Below, one piece after another: positions 19,716 to 29,260 of a stretch of 30,892 nucleotides of DNA. The DNA is taken from the NCBI RefSeq assembly GCF_000151665.1, contig NW_013171866.1, positions 814,463 to 845,354 of the forward strand, read 5' to 3'. Every line of letters starts with the position of its first letter. The stretch's first letter is position 1. Source of the stretch: Blastocystis hominis (taxonomy: Eukaryota > Sar > Bigyra > Opalinata > Blastocystidae). A program made the position numbers and the translations under genes. The notes beneath the pieces were generated by a model. The model did no database searches. It was not told the origin of the DNA and was given only the letters and a program-made list of their open reading frames with translations.

Positions 19716-20695
19716 TCACTGTGATATGAAACGCATTCTCCCACTATATACCAATTCGAACAGGGCATCACTTGCATTCAGCATTGCAATGATCGTTTCG
19801 TTGTGGTAGGCTCCTCTGGGTATTAATACCTCGTGTGGGGATGTCCCCACATCGATTAATATCACTTGATCGGTTGGGACGTTGTGCAACACGAAATTGG
19901 TATACAATGACACAGACGAGATGGAACACTGATCGAATGACAGAGGATTGTCCAGCTTCACTTCCTTCTTTGTAGTATTGCCGAACACTTCCATCATACT
20001 CAACTGGTTCATCGGTAGAATTGAGGAAGGCACTTGATCAAACATATCTTCGATCGTCAATTGGAGTTCGAATTCGTCGTTCAATCGCATTATATTACCA
20101 TCCATATCTCGGAACAGGAACATCAATCGATTGAATCGGGTTATCATCGCAATGCAAATGTTTTCCACGGTGCGGAGGTAATTAACCTCGGGATCATCAA
20201 TGATCATTGTGGTGAGCAGGTTGTTGTTCTGGTTGGCAATCCTCAGATCGGAGGAACGCACGAGAGACGAGTACACTTGGATCACTTGACGATTTCGCGT
20301 GATATCACGTTCGATCCATAGAACGAAGCAGGTAGAATGATCATTTGTCCTTCCAAACCGAGGATTTCTCGATTATCCGGAGCATTGATGAAATCAATGG
20401 TGTGTGGATACTGGATATAAATACACCCATAACTCGAAGCCTTCGTAGATATCAAGAATGTAGTATTGGTCATGGTGTTAAGAATGGCAATGATTTCAGT
20501 GATCGTATAGTATCCAGGAGGAATCGTTAGTTCCTCATCATTCAAGTTCGTGACCACATTAGTAGAATCCAGATTGTTGAACATGACTTGATTGGGTGTG
20601 AAGAGGACAGTCATGAAAGTGATGCAAGAATCCTTGAACTTGAACAAATTGATCCATTTGAGCATACCGTTACTAGATGAGTTTTGTATAATCAT
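19716..20695 (-). pseudogene. Penton-like minor capsid protein, frameshifted (copy 1)
   Basis: Starts at ATG 20695 (MIIQNSSSNG...). Frame one carries LFTPNQVMFNNLDSTNVV, IPPGYYTITEIIAILN and REILGLEG. It shifts at about 20305-20312, where copy 1 lacks 4 nt present in copy 2 (one of two ATCA units). Frame two continues with VIQVYSSLVRSSDLRIANQNNNLLTTM, FNRLMFLFRDMDGNIMRLNDEFELQLTIEDM, to TGA 19718-19716. 'IPPGYYT', 'iYssLv', the 'LL..i' strand and the D-x-D-G-N turn followed by 'efeltl' are hallmarks of Polinton-like penton (single jelly roll) proteins. A second domain follows (DVGTSPHEVLIPRGAYHNETI). It would occupy the capsid vertices beneath the fibre. Confidence 0.75.
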
Positions 20696-20699
20696 GGAG

Positions 20700-20985
20700 T
20701 AGAGTGGATGAATCGAAGATTCGCCGTGTGTGGTTTATTCTCTTTACTATAGATAGCAAGGTAATCAGGGGAAGGAGACGAAGTCTCCATTTTAGACTAG
20801 TTAGATATTGACGCGGTTTTGCGAAATTTACCCTACCGACATGCGGCGCTAAAGGGTAGCTCGGATTCCATAGAAGCGAGGTATGGAGGGGCGGTTTCGC
20901 ATGGGCAACGTGGTTGACAGGTAGAAATGGCAATAATAATGCGAAAATAAGTAAGAATTATTCGCGCAATACACGTCGTCGTTTC
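20700..20985. repeat. Right terminal region of copy 1, shared with copy 2
   Basis: About 250 nt beyond the penton start is alignable with 29050-29260: CCCTACCGACATG(C/T)GGCG, AGGTAGCTCGGATTCCAT and GGCGGTTTCGCAT are held in common while the rest has drifted. It ends with TTCGCGCAATACAC at 20961. Likely terminal repeat and promoter region. Confidence 0.6.
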
Positions 20986-21180
20986 TCAGCTAAGGTTATT
21001 TTCGCACCATATTTTTTGTGAAAACCAAAGAATAAAAGTTGCCTGGGTGGACAACAGTGAGCGATGGAAGATATGGTTTGCGAGGCGACTTTGGATAACC
21101 GACATGCAGTTGATGAAGTTTGAATGGCATCTTTGGTTGAAATAGGCGGCCAATAATTTTCGCGCAAAATACGTCAATTA
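20986..21180. repeat. Second, degenerate terminal-region copy
   Basis: Contains ACCGACATGCAG and ends TTTTCGCGCAAAATACGTC, echoing the adjacent terminal region (ACCGACATGCGG ... TTCGCGCAATACACGTC). This suggests a tandemly duplicated or nested element end. The minus-strand frames 20958-21177 are not believed to be genes. Confidence 0.4.
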
Positions 21181-23769
21181 CTAACTACTTGTTGTCGTTA
21201 TTTTTGTATTAACAAAATACAATGTGTAATTTAAAAACAAAGAGATATTATATTAGTTTGATAAGAATCAAACAAGTATCATTAATATAGAATATATATA
21301 CTAATTGATACGATCAAATAAAACATATTATCATGATGTGGAATCTATCCAATGCTTTAGGCAATTAATTTGTTGAGAGAATACGAAGAGAGTCAGTTTA
21401 ACAGGGATAGTAAAAATCCATATACACAGTACACAAATAGAAGTCGATTAGGTAACATAATTTTTCTATACTTGCTGTTCGCTTTTTCTGATTACAATCG
21501 TACATATTATAGAGGGTAGTAAGCCAGTACCCATATCGCGTGCGTTGAAATTTTTATAATTTTAAGTATAGTCTGTTTCATTTACATTAAAGATAACAGA
21601 CTAACCTGATCAGAAGAACTTTGGCTAAAATATTTTTATATATTATTTCATTTTACTTTGGGGCCGTTGAATAGTATAGTCGTAGACTGACTATTTGTCA
21701 TGTTTGTGTATTATTTCATTTTTTAAATAATTGTTTCAGGCAAAAGTTATAGGATTGTTATAGGATCTGCTGCCTAATTATTTTGAGTTTTTTTAATAGA
21801 TGAATTCGAAAGAACTTTGTTAATAGACCTACAATAATTATTATTAAACATTGATATGTGATTGCAACATCTAAGTAATAGTGCTCATCACTTCTATAAT
21901 AAAGGACTCATCTATCGATTTAGTTCTATCAATTACTGATGTTAAGATAAATAGATTTCATATTGTAAAATCTTTGTTCAATATTAAAACATAATATCAA
22001 TTTATATCAATTTTATATTGATATATATTTTATTTTTATTGAAAATAGACATGTGGCCAAAATACTTAAATTCAGTGCACACGCTTCTTAAATCAAGAAA
22101 TATGCTCTATCACATTTGTGATTACTCTTCTTTATTTTATAAGCATAATATAAAAATAGTCAGGAGTGATAATGATATTTTTATACGGGATTTGTTAACA
22201 TAACAGAAAAAAAAAAGGGACATAATACTAATAATAGAATAGATGATCATTGATATTAATGTTTTCTCATGAATTATATATTGTAGGCGGATATACGTTT
22301 AGGAAAATGGTTTAGAAATGTTAGATAAATAATGCTAATAGTTCTATGGATTCGTGTGTGTAATGCATTGATATCGATAACCTCGATATATCTTTGATAT
22401 CCATATATCAATTTATTACCAATTAAAACAACATTAATTACATAGATTGTTGCTTCTATCTGTGAATTATATGTTTACATTATTGTATTCTGAAGATATA
22501 TTTGTATAAATATGTTAGCTTTACTATTAATGTTTACGCAATACGTCATACAAATTTAATGTTCAGATTCTAATAAAACATTAAAATTAGAATCATTTGT
22601 CAATGTTTGTTTGGTTATAGCGACAAACACAAAAAAAGTAAAGATAGGTCAATAGTATTCTATATTTGGAAGTCTGTATCTATAGGTATAAAAATCAGGT
22701 GAACACTATACACATAACAATAATAAAAAGAAAAACATATATATGAGGCTTTTACCTGTATTAATAGGGAATTATACAACTCATAACCCGGATTGCTTTA
22801 AGGAAGAAATCATATATATAATCCTTAAAATGTAGATAGCAATTCAATATAAATCATTTTTCACTCACAATTTACAATTATAGACAAAATGTATATTTTG
22901 TATACCACAAGGTTTGGTATTGAGAAAATTAAATAATAGTAGACCTCATTTTAATTACATTGAAAGCTACTAGCCAATCTCTTATGTCTCTTATTATCAT
23001 GTGGCCTATTGTTGTGCGTTAATAGTTTTGTGTTTCGGTATATATCGCTACTGTAGTATCAAACATGAAATGAAAACATGTAGAATCATTCTGTAATTGG
23101 GTAACATTCATTATGTCGTCGAAAATATGCTAATACTAAAATGGGAGTTTCAATATTTATGGACTTATGTGCCGTTGTAGATACACTTGGGTTATTTAAT
23201 GCATGAAATTCTAACTATGGAGTAAATACCAGCGGTCACCAGTGCTATTCTAATATGTTTTCATGATCACATTTACTTCCATCGATATTTTATCATCACA
23301 CCAATAATTCATTCTTGAATAAATAGAGATGTAAGTAGTTACTATGCTAGGTTAATTACCTAGTTACCCTGTTATATTTTAGTGTATTAGAGTGATATAG
23401 CCATCAATACTTAAAGCGAAAAAACGTAATTCACTTATCATATCACTGTTATATGTATTACAGAATTGTTTTGTCTATATTAATAGTATTGATTTACATA
23501 TAAATAAAATTTCTTTTAGTCTAAATGATTAATTGACCAGTTTTTGCAATTGTTTATATAGTATTTTCTAAAGCCACATTAAAATAACTATTAAATATAA
23601 ATGAATCCATCATATAATATTATATTGAGCAGAAGAGTTCCAGTCTTTTTGTCTGTAATAAATAACATTTTCACGATATTGCTTTCACAATACAGTTAAT
23701 TTAGTATCTGATATGTGAAAGTATTATGATTATACAATAATCGTCGTTCCTATGTAGCATTTACTCTTT
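21181..23769. other. AT-rich desert between element copy 1 and the fucosyltransferase-like gene
   Basis: No gene recognised. The longest plus-strand frame (22018-22203) has an internal ATG and reads MWPKYLNSVHTLLKSRN..., which may be a relic but has no family signature. A plus-strand TGTTTGTT at 22604-22611 has no gene attached, showing that the octamer also occurs by chance. Confidence 0.5.
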
Positions 23770-24924
23770 TCATGTCATATGCCTTTGAATGATACAACAA
23801 ACACGTGATTGCTTTTTTTGTATGATGTAATCAGCTTTTGCCACGGATATTGCGCTGGCAAATGATCCATAGCTACTACCTTGAGAATGTAGATAAATGT
23901 CACAACGTGACAAAATGTATATATCCGTGATAGCTCTTTGTAAAAATTCTAACTTGTATCTATTTGTATGTCCAACAGAATATTTTTCGGCTGTAACTAT
24001 TGTTGCATTCAAAGGAGATAGAAATTTTTTGATTGATGGAGAATCAGTGGATAAAAACAGCGTATATCGAGTATTGATTTTTGATGTAACATTTAGGATT
24101 TGATTAATGTAATAATTAATATGATTCGGATTTAAGAATTGCTCTTTTTCTTGAGAAGCAGCTGTTTTTCCACCAAATCTTAACTGAACTCCGACCTTAA
24201 TACCTTGCATCTTTGCTAATACTTCTTCAGCATAATCAACAATGTATTTCTTTGGTTTAAATATATAATTAGATAGATAATGATATAATAATCTTGATTT
24301 ATCTGTGTGAGTATTAGCCTTTATTTCATGAAAGAAGTTACTGCATTTATGAAACGGGTATGATAAATCATCACTAGTTTGTATTTCCAAACTGTGAGGA
24401 ATAAAAAAATTACATTCACTAGATTTTGCCCAATTCACAGCACGATCATGTTTCCATTGTATTGTATTGAGATATTTAGGGCAAGAAAGAAAGCCAAAGG
24501 AATCCTCCATAATAGTAAAGAAATCGGGGTATTTAATACAGAAGTTAGCATTATTTGCCATGGAGATCATCATTAATCCTCTGATCGAACGCAAGTTGTT
24601 AGCCACTCCAGCGCGTGGTTTAGGTTTGAAAATGAATGTCTTTTTTCTGTTTTTGTATCGCAAATATGTTGTTAGATTCACATAGACGGGAGAATAGAGA
24701 GACATAGTGGTATAATTTGGGTTTTTTGTTTTGTTGGTATGCGTAATAACGCTGCTTGTAGCTGGCTTATTAGAGATTACTTTATTCGTTTTACTGATAT
24801 TAAGATTGATTTGGTTATTCAGTTTCACATGATAGTTATCTTGAGACAGAATACAATCAGATAGACTGGCATACTTACATAATATTGATAGCCAAAAGGT
24901 AGTGAATAACAAGAAAAAAGACAT
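23770..24924 (-). CDS. Fucosyltransferase-like glycosyltransferase, type II membrane protein
   Basis: Start ATG 24924 is preferred over the TTG-led longer frame because it begins a clean signal anchor (MSFFLLFTTFWLSILC). An Asn/Thr-rich stem follows. Catalytic-domain marks: KPRAGVANNLRSIRGLMMIS (the 'G.GNrLr.l.s.' opening), KVGVQLRFGG at about residue 245 (equivalent to the H/x-R-x-G donor loop), LFLSTDSPSIKKFL and AITDIYILSRCDIYLHSQGSSYGSFASAI (about 330-355), which is the 'D...Ls.cd......S.fs..A' end of GT-B fucosyltransferase folds (GT11/GT23/GT37/O-FucT group). Donor is probably GDP-fucose, acceptor unknown. No intron is needed. TGTTTGTT lies inside the frame at 23803-23796, and T23808, a first codon base, is five nt upstream, so polyadenylation would give UAA after ...IIQKKQ (372 aa); the encoded TGA at 23770 is probably not used. 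Confidence 0.75.
   Translation of the reverse strand: MSFFLLFTTFWLSILCKYASLSDCILSQDNYHVKLNNQINLNISKTNKVISNKPATSSVITHTNKTKNPNYTTMSLYSPVYVNLTTYLRYKNRKKTFIFKPKPRAGVANNLRSIRGLMMISMANNANFCIKYPDFFTIMEDSFGFLSCPKYLNTIQWKHDRAVNWAKSSECNFFIPHSLEIQTSDDLSYPFHKCSNFFHEIKANTHTDKSRLLYHYLSNYIFKPKKYIVDYAEEVLAKMQGIKVGVQLRFGGKTAASQEKEQFLNPNHINYYINQILNVTSKINTRYTLFLSTDSPSIKKFLSPLNATIVTAEKYSVGHTNRYKLEFLQRAITDIYILSRCDIYLHSQGSSYGSFASAISVAKADYIIQKKQSRVCCIIQRHMT
23796..23803 (-). terminator. TGTTTGTT polyadenylation signal, stop-creating
   Basis: Minus-strand octamer inside the fucosyltransferase-like frame. T at 23808, four bases before the octamer, is the first base of a codon, exactly as in the GT-A-like gene. Confidence 0.65.
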
Positions 24925-25740
24925 TATAGAAATATAATAATCAAAAAGCAATGTGTATATTTTTATGGTGTATTAATGGTATTGATTAAGAATTACTAGT
25001 GAAAGGATACTTGTCAATAATCAATGTAGTAACGTTATAAGATAATATCAGAAAATCAATTTCAATAGTATCCACATTAATATAAAAAGGTAGAGAGTTT
25101 ATATGATACAAAAGACTTAGTGTTTCAAATAAGCAACTCTTTAGGCTTCTATATAATAATGCTATACACAAGTGATTTGAAACGAACTAATTATAATAGC
25201 AATGAATGCCGTTGTCTATTTAGACGATATTAAAAACATTAGAGAATCAGAGAATCAGAGAATCAGAGAATCAGAGAATCAGAGAATCAGAGAATCAGAG
25301 AATATAAATAAAGTTTATAAGCTGATAGCATATACATAGTTTTGAAATAAATATGTAAGAATGCCTTAAATGCAAAACGAAAGGATTAATAATAATAAGG
25401 CTTAAGATATTCACATAATCTCGTAACATTATGATAAGGTTAAGCATTATTGCTATAGGAATAGTTTGTGTCGCTGAATCATTTACACATAAATACTTGA
25501 ACAAATAATACAAATATTAACAATAAATGATGTTCGGTTGTAAAGTTGAAGAATAATAACTGTTAACAGTTGATAGAAGTGAGTAAATCAAATACGTGAA
25601 ATACTCTATCAAGAAGAGTAAGCTATAATAACGCCATGATGGGAATCCATTATTTCTTTAAGCAGTTAAATTACTCAATGGTTTAAGTAGTAACATATTA
25701 CTTTAACACAATCTATACTATCGATATTATGGTCAAAAAT
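24925..25740. other. AT-rich intergenic DNA with an 8-nt tandem repeat
   Basis: No gene recognised. It should contain the promoter of the minus-strand fucosyltransferase-like gene. The short minus-strand frames 24986-25171 and 25295-25513 are hydrophobic chance frames. Confidence 0.5.
25241..25303. repeat. Tandem repeat, unit AGAGAATC
   Basis: Seven exact 8-nt units plus a partial eighth, with no sequence change between units, so recent expansion. Confidence 0.95.
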
Positions 25741-25775
25741 GAGTAGATTTTAATATTTATCAGAAGTATGGAAAT

Positions 25776-25814
25776 GGCGCCAAAAGCGGGATATTTTTGA
25801 CCGCCTTTTTGGCC
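25776..25814. repeat. Imperfect hairpin near the left end of element copy 2
   Basis: Arms GGCGCCAAAAGCGGG and ACCGCCTTTTTGGCC pair with few mismatches around a 9-nt AT-rich loop. It lies about 170 nt outside the left-end motif of copy 2, at the point where composition leaves the AT-rich background. Could be part of a terminal inverted repeat or a nested small element. Confidence 0.45.
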
Positions 25815-26043
25815 AGAGTCAACCCTCAGACCTCATCTTCCATCAATCGCTAATGCTCGCGTCTGGTAACTAGTTTTATTGCCCTTTATAAATAATAAGG
25901 CATTGTATGTTTATGTTGGCTTTTTTGCTCACCCTAAACATCGACGACGTTATTTGCGCGAAAATTAGTGGTCGATGGCCAAAGTGAATACTTGTTTATT
26001 GTATCATATGTTAACAAACCGGTAATGACCGAATGCGTGTGAA

Positions 26044-26988
26044 TGCACATAGACATCCAAGATCCATCGCTTGTTGTTCGCGAAAGACATGAGAATCTAG
26101 GTCTGTTCTTTGGTGGTGATATCGAATCCCTGATTATTAATTCGCTTGAAACTGCCCTCGATCGCTGCATCTCTAATTTTCTCTGCCTCAAATACATGTA
26201 AAAATAATTTGATGTTCTTAACACTCATTTTCTTACCATCGATTGTGATGTTGCGAGGAACTCCCATCGCTGCTTTGTGTACTACTTTTTTTCATCGGTC
26301 AGGTAGTATATCTTGGGTCTAAGTCCCACGAACTCGGTGATACGATGTCCATTGTCCTCGATCTTCAAAATGGGTTCTGGTAACTTTTTTGAAATTGAAC
26401 AATGATTTGAACGAAGGAAACTTGCTTATATCCACCTCCTGTTGGTCGTAATTCACGAATTGTCCATAGAAATAGATTGTGTTTTCTAATTTCGAAAAAT
26501 CAAACGACTTACACATGTCACACATCTTATGAACGATATTTAACTTTGTCAATCAGTTTTACGATGAGTGAATCTGTGTTCTGTCCCAGTAACTCCACAT
26601 TATCGAATATCCTCTTGAGCACATTGTAGTAGAAATCGTATATGACATGTTTGGACATGTCCAGAATGGCAAACCCGATGAAGAATGGCTTTTCGACCTT
26701 GCGTACCGGTGTGTTCAACTTGATGCCGATCAGATTCTCGGAATACATGGTTGTCCCAGCGATCATGTCGTACCCATGCTTCTGAATAATGGCCTCGCGT
26801 TCATTCCATGTTCGCGAACTTCACTTTCATTCGTTTCAGCCCAGTCTCCATAAATTTGCCATAGGTCGAGTTTGCTAATAGCTTGTACAGGTTCTTCTCC
26901 ACAGTGGTCTTGGATTTGGCTCGTTTCTCACTCAACATGTTTACGTATTCGAATCTTCCTATCATACTTCTCGGTGGTGTGAAGAGCA
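26044..26988 (-). pseudogene. Protein-primed DNA polymerase B, C-terminal part (copy 2), decayed
   Basis: Same truncated polymerase as in copy 1. Motif B is intact (KLLANSTYGKF), but motif C reads GQNTDSL, with Asn for the first catalytic Asp. It shares the frameshift of copy 1 (here about 26801-26766) and has further breaks at about 26545-26530 and in the 26270-26400 stretch, plus an in-frame TAG (26099-26097) where copy 1 has Lys (EQTKTLM). The 3' half differs from copy 1 at many sites (for example FVNYDQQEVD against LVNYYEHEVD), while upstream of 26618 the copies are nearly identical. Confidence 0.75.
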
Positions 26989-27987
26989 TTACGATCGTTT
27001 TCGAACACCATTCTTCTTCTGTTTCTGGCTCCTCGTAATGGGTCGATGTGATCTTGCAGCCTTTCTCAATGCATTGGGTTCCTTTCGACTCTTGGATCGA
27101 GTGATGGGTGGTGCTGGCTGTGGTTTGCATTTGCTTGCCAGCAGTTCCCAATCAGAACACTTCTGTGTTCTATCGCTTTCCACATTCTTCACTTCGTACA
27201 TCAATGGCATGATGTGATCATCAATGTCAACAACTTCAACCAAGTCCTGAGACCATTTGCTCGTCAATGATCGCTTTTCCAGAATGCGAGGTCTTCGTGT
27301 CACTCCAACATAATCATCAACATCGAATTGAGGTGTTGTGTTATTTACCGTCATGTTGGATGGTTCTGTTTTCTCCATGTATAAGATATCGTTGTTGTTG
27401 TTGTTAAGCCAAATGTCATTGGGTGTATATCCGATGTCTCTGTTCTTTCTTCCATTATGTCGACGAACTGCACCATCGATCAAATCAAACCATACACCTT
27501 GCCATTGATTGAATGGAACCATGATGTCTTCCTTGATATCTCGAATTGTTCGTTCGGCTAGTACTGCCTTATTCGCTGAATCCATGTGATACATGGTGAT
27601 GTCATACTAGTTCAAGATGTTGGTACGAAAGATAACATTGGTGAATTCGGTACCTCGATCCGAGCATATATGCTTTGGTGATTCACCATATGTTTGAATG
27701 ATATCCTTCATCGCATGAATGACTTCTGTAGCACTCTTACTTTTCAGTTTCCGAGTCATCAGGTATTTCGAATATCCATCAATACATACAAGGACATATT
27801 TGTATCCACGATTCTTGTAGAATCCAGTACTCTTTTATGATCCTAATACTTCCTGTATCGATTTGTGTTGTTTTGAAGAGAAATCGATGAGATCGATGAA
27901 GTATATGTTTCTCTTGAATGAACTGATGATCACTCGAGTGGCACCTCTTCGTTTTGCTGGTTTCCATAGTTCCTTGATCTCATTCAT
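26989..27987 (-). pseudogene. Polinton integrase (copy 2) with in-frame TAA and TAG
   Basis: Single minus-strand frame from ATG 27987 to TAA 26991-26989, interrupted by TAA 27837-27835 and TAG 27609-27607, the same two positions as in copy 1. It keeps ELWKPAKRRGATRV, DLIDFSS, SDRGTEFTN with the Glu that copy 1 lost, and AERTIRDIKEDI. Relative to copy 1 it has small in-frame differences (loss of a few residues after MVP, one extra residue before NNNND). The frame is also open upstream into the penton remnant, giving the chimeric ORF described separately. Confidence 0.8.
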
Positions 27988-29250
27988 GCTCCCCACACAC
28001 CTCGATAAATGAACCGCTTTATTCAAGGAATGAATGAGTTGTGTCAGAGGAAAAATGACAAACTGGTGGTAGACTCGAAATGCATTTTCTCCACTATACA
28101 CTATTCCAAATAGGGCATCACTTGCATTCAGCATTGCAATGATCGTTTCGATGTTGTGGGCTCCTCTGGATATTAACGCCTCGTGTGGAGATGTCCCCAC
28201 ATCGATTAATATCACTTGATCGGTTGGGACGTTGTGCAACACGAAATTGGTATACAATGACACAGACGAGATGGAACACTGATCGAATGACAGAGGATTG
28301 TCCAGCTTCACTTCCTTCTTTGTAGTATTACCGAACACTTCCATCATACTCAACTGGTTCATCGGTAGAATTGAGGATGACACTTGATCAAACATATCTT
28401 CGATCGTCAATTGGAGTTCGAATTCGCCGTTCAATCGCATTATATTACCATCCATATCTCGGAACAGGAACATCAATCGATTGAATCGGGTTATCATCGC
28501 AATGCAAATGTTTTCCACGGTGCGGAGGTAATTAACCTCGGGATCATCAATGATCATTGTGGTGAGCAGATTGTTGTTCTGGTTGGCAATCCTCAGATCG
28601 GAGGAACGCACGAGAGACGAGTACACTTGGATCACTTGGCGATTTCGCGTGATATCAATCACGTTCGATCCATAGAACGAAGCAGATAGAATGACCGTAT
28701 GCCCTTCCAAACCGAGGATTTCTCGATTATCCGGAGCATTGATGAAATCAATGGTGTGTGGATACTGGATATAAATACACCCATAACTCGAAGCCTTCGT
28801 AGATATCAAGAATGTAGTATTGGTCATGGTGTTAAGAATGGCAATGATTTCAGTGATCGTATAGTATCCAGGAGGAATCATTAACTTTTCGTCATTGGAG
28901 TTCGTGACCACATTAGTAGAATCCAGATTGTTGAACATGACTTGATTGGGTGTGAAGAGGACAGTCATGAAAGTGATGTAAAGATTCTTGTACTTGTTCG
29001 AGTTGATCCATTCGAACTTTCCATTACAAGATGAGCCTTGTATTATCATGAAGTAGTGCATTTTCTTTACCATAGTGGTTAGTGATTGAAGAGGTTTTGT
29101 GATTATAATATCCCTACCGACATGTGGCGTCAGAGGTAGCTCGGATTCCATGGAAGCGTGGGGTAAATGGGCGGTTTCGCATAGGCATAGTGGCTGATGG
29201 ATAGAAATGGCAATTTCGCGCGTAAAAGGAGCCAGAAAGTGTTCGCGCAA
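27835..29250 (-). other. Chimeric open frame: penton fused to integrase N-terminus
   Basis: A 471-codon open frame formed by the internal deletion in copy 2. It joins the penton (to about 28080) through about 30 codons of junction sequence to the integrase N-terminus (MNEIKELWKP at 27987), ending at the in-frame TAA 27837-27835. Codons before about 29073 are terminal-region sequence and probably not translated. The fusion is likely accidental. Confidence 0.6.
28081..29049 (-). pseudogene. Penton-like minor capsid protein (copy 2), frame intact but 3' end replaced
   Basis: ATG 29049 corresponds to the copy 1 start; an in-frame ATG at 29073 (MVKKMHYF) is an alternative. The penton domain reads through without the 4-nt deletion of copy 1, as GSNVIDITRNRQVIQVYSSL. 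Conserved IPPGYYTITE, REILGLEG, NNNLLTTM, FRDMDGNIM and FELQLTIEDM are present. The normal C-terminal end (ISQ-stop in copy 1) is lost at the deletion junction. It shows the likely ancestral penton sequence over the copy 1 break. Confidence 0.75.
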
Positions 29251-29260
29251 AACACTTAAA
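29050..29260. repeat. Right terminal region of copy 2
   Basis: Counterpart of 20700-20985: CCCTACCGACATGTGGCG, AGGTAGCTCGGATTCCAT, GGCGGTTTCGCAT, then AATTTCGCGCG and GTTCGCGCAAAACAC. AT-rich host DNA starts immediately after. Confidence 0.6.

Larger units (their letters stand above)
13300..21180. mobile_element. Polinton/Maverick-like element, copy 1
   Basis: About 7.9 kb of moderate-GC DNA in an AT-rich desert. Gene order: polymerase B C-terminal part (-), integrase (-), two small ORFs (+), fibre-like (-), candidate major capsid (+), two unknown genes (+), penton-like (-). Protein-primed PolB plus a retroviral-type integrase plus capsid genes defines the Polinton type. Packaging ATPase, Ulp1-type protease and the polymerase N-terminal half are not visible. 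Ends are approximate: the right end is set by the TTTTCGCGCAAAAT motif at 21157-21170, and the left end is only a composition change. Confidence 0.75.
25950..29260. mobile_element. Polinton-like element, copy 2, internally deleted
   Basis: Same orientation as copy 1. Carries the polymerase 3' part, integrase and penton, but lacks the whole 15545-19735 equivalent of copy 1 (both small ORFs, fibre, capsid, two unknown genes). Left end motif ATTTGCGCGAAAATTA (25952-25967) is the inverse of the right-end motif type; the right end has GTTCGCGCAAAACAC at 29241. Nearly identical to copy 1 by eye from 26618 to about 28000 and over most of the penton, but clearly diverged at 26044-26618 and 29050-29260. 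Confidence 0.75.

Noticed and set aside
22018-22203. Small gene in the desert (61 codons)
   Set aside because: TTG-like start, no family pattern and no nearby stop-creating signal; could be a relic but not supportable.
24925-24951. Longer N-terminus for the fucosyltransferase-like protein
   Set aside because: It would need a TTG start; the ATG at 24924 begins directly with the signal anchor.
25241-25303. CRISPR-like array
   Set aside because: The repeat has no spacers and an 8-nt unit; it is a simple tandem repeat in a eukaryotic genome.
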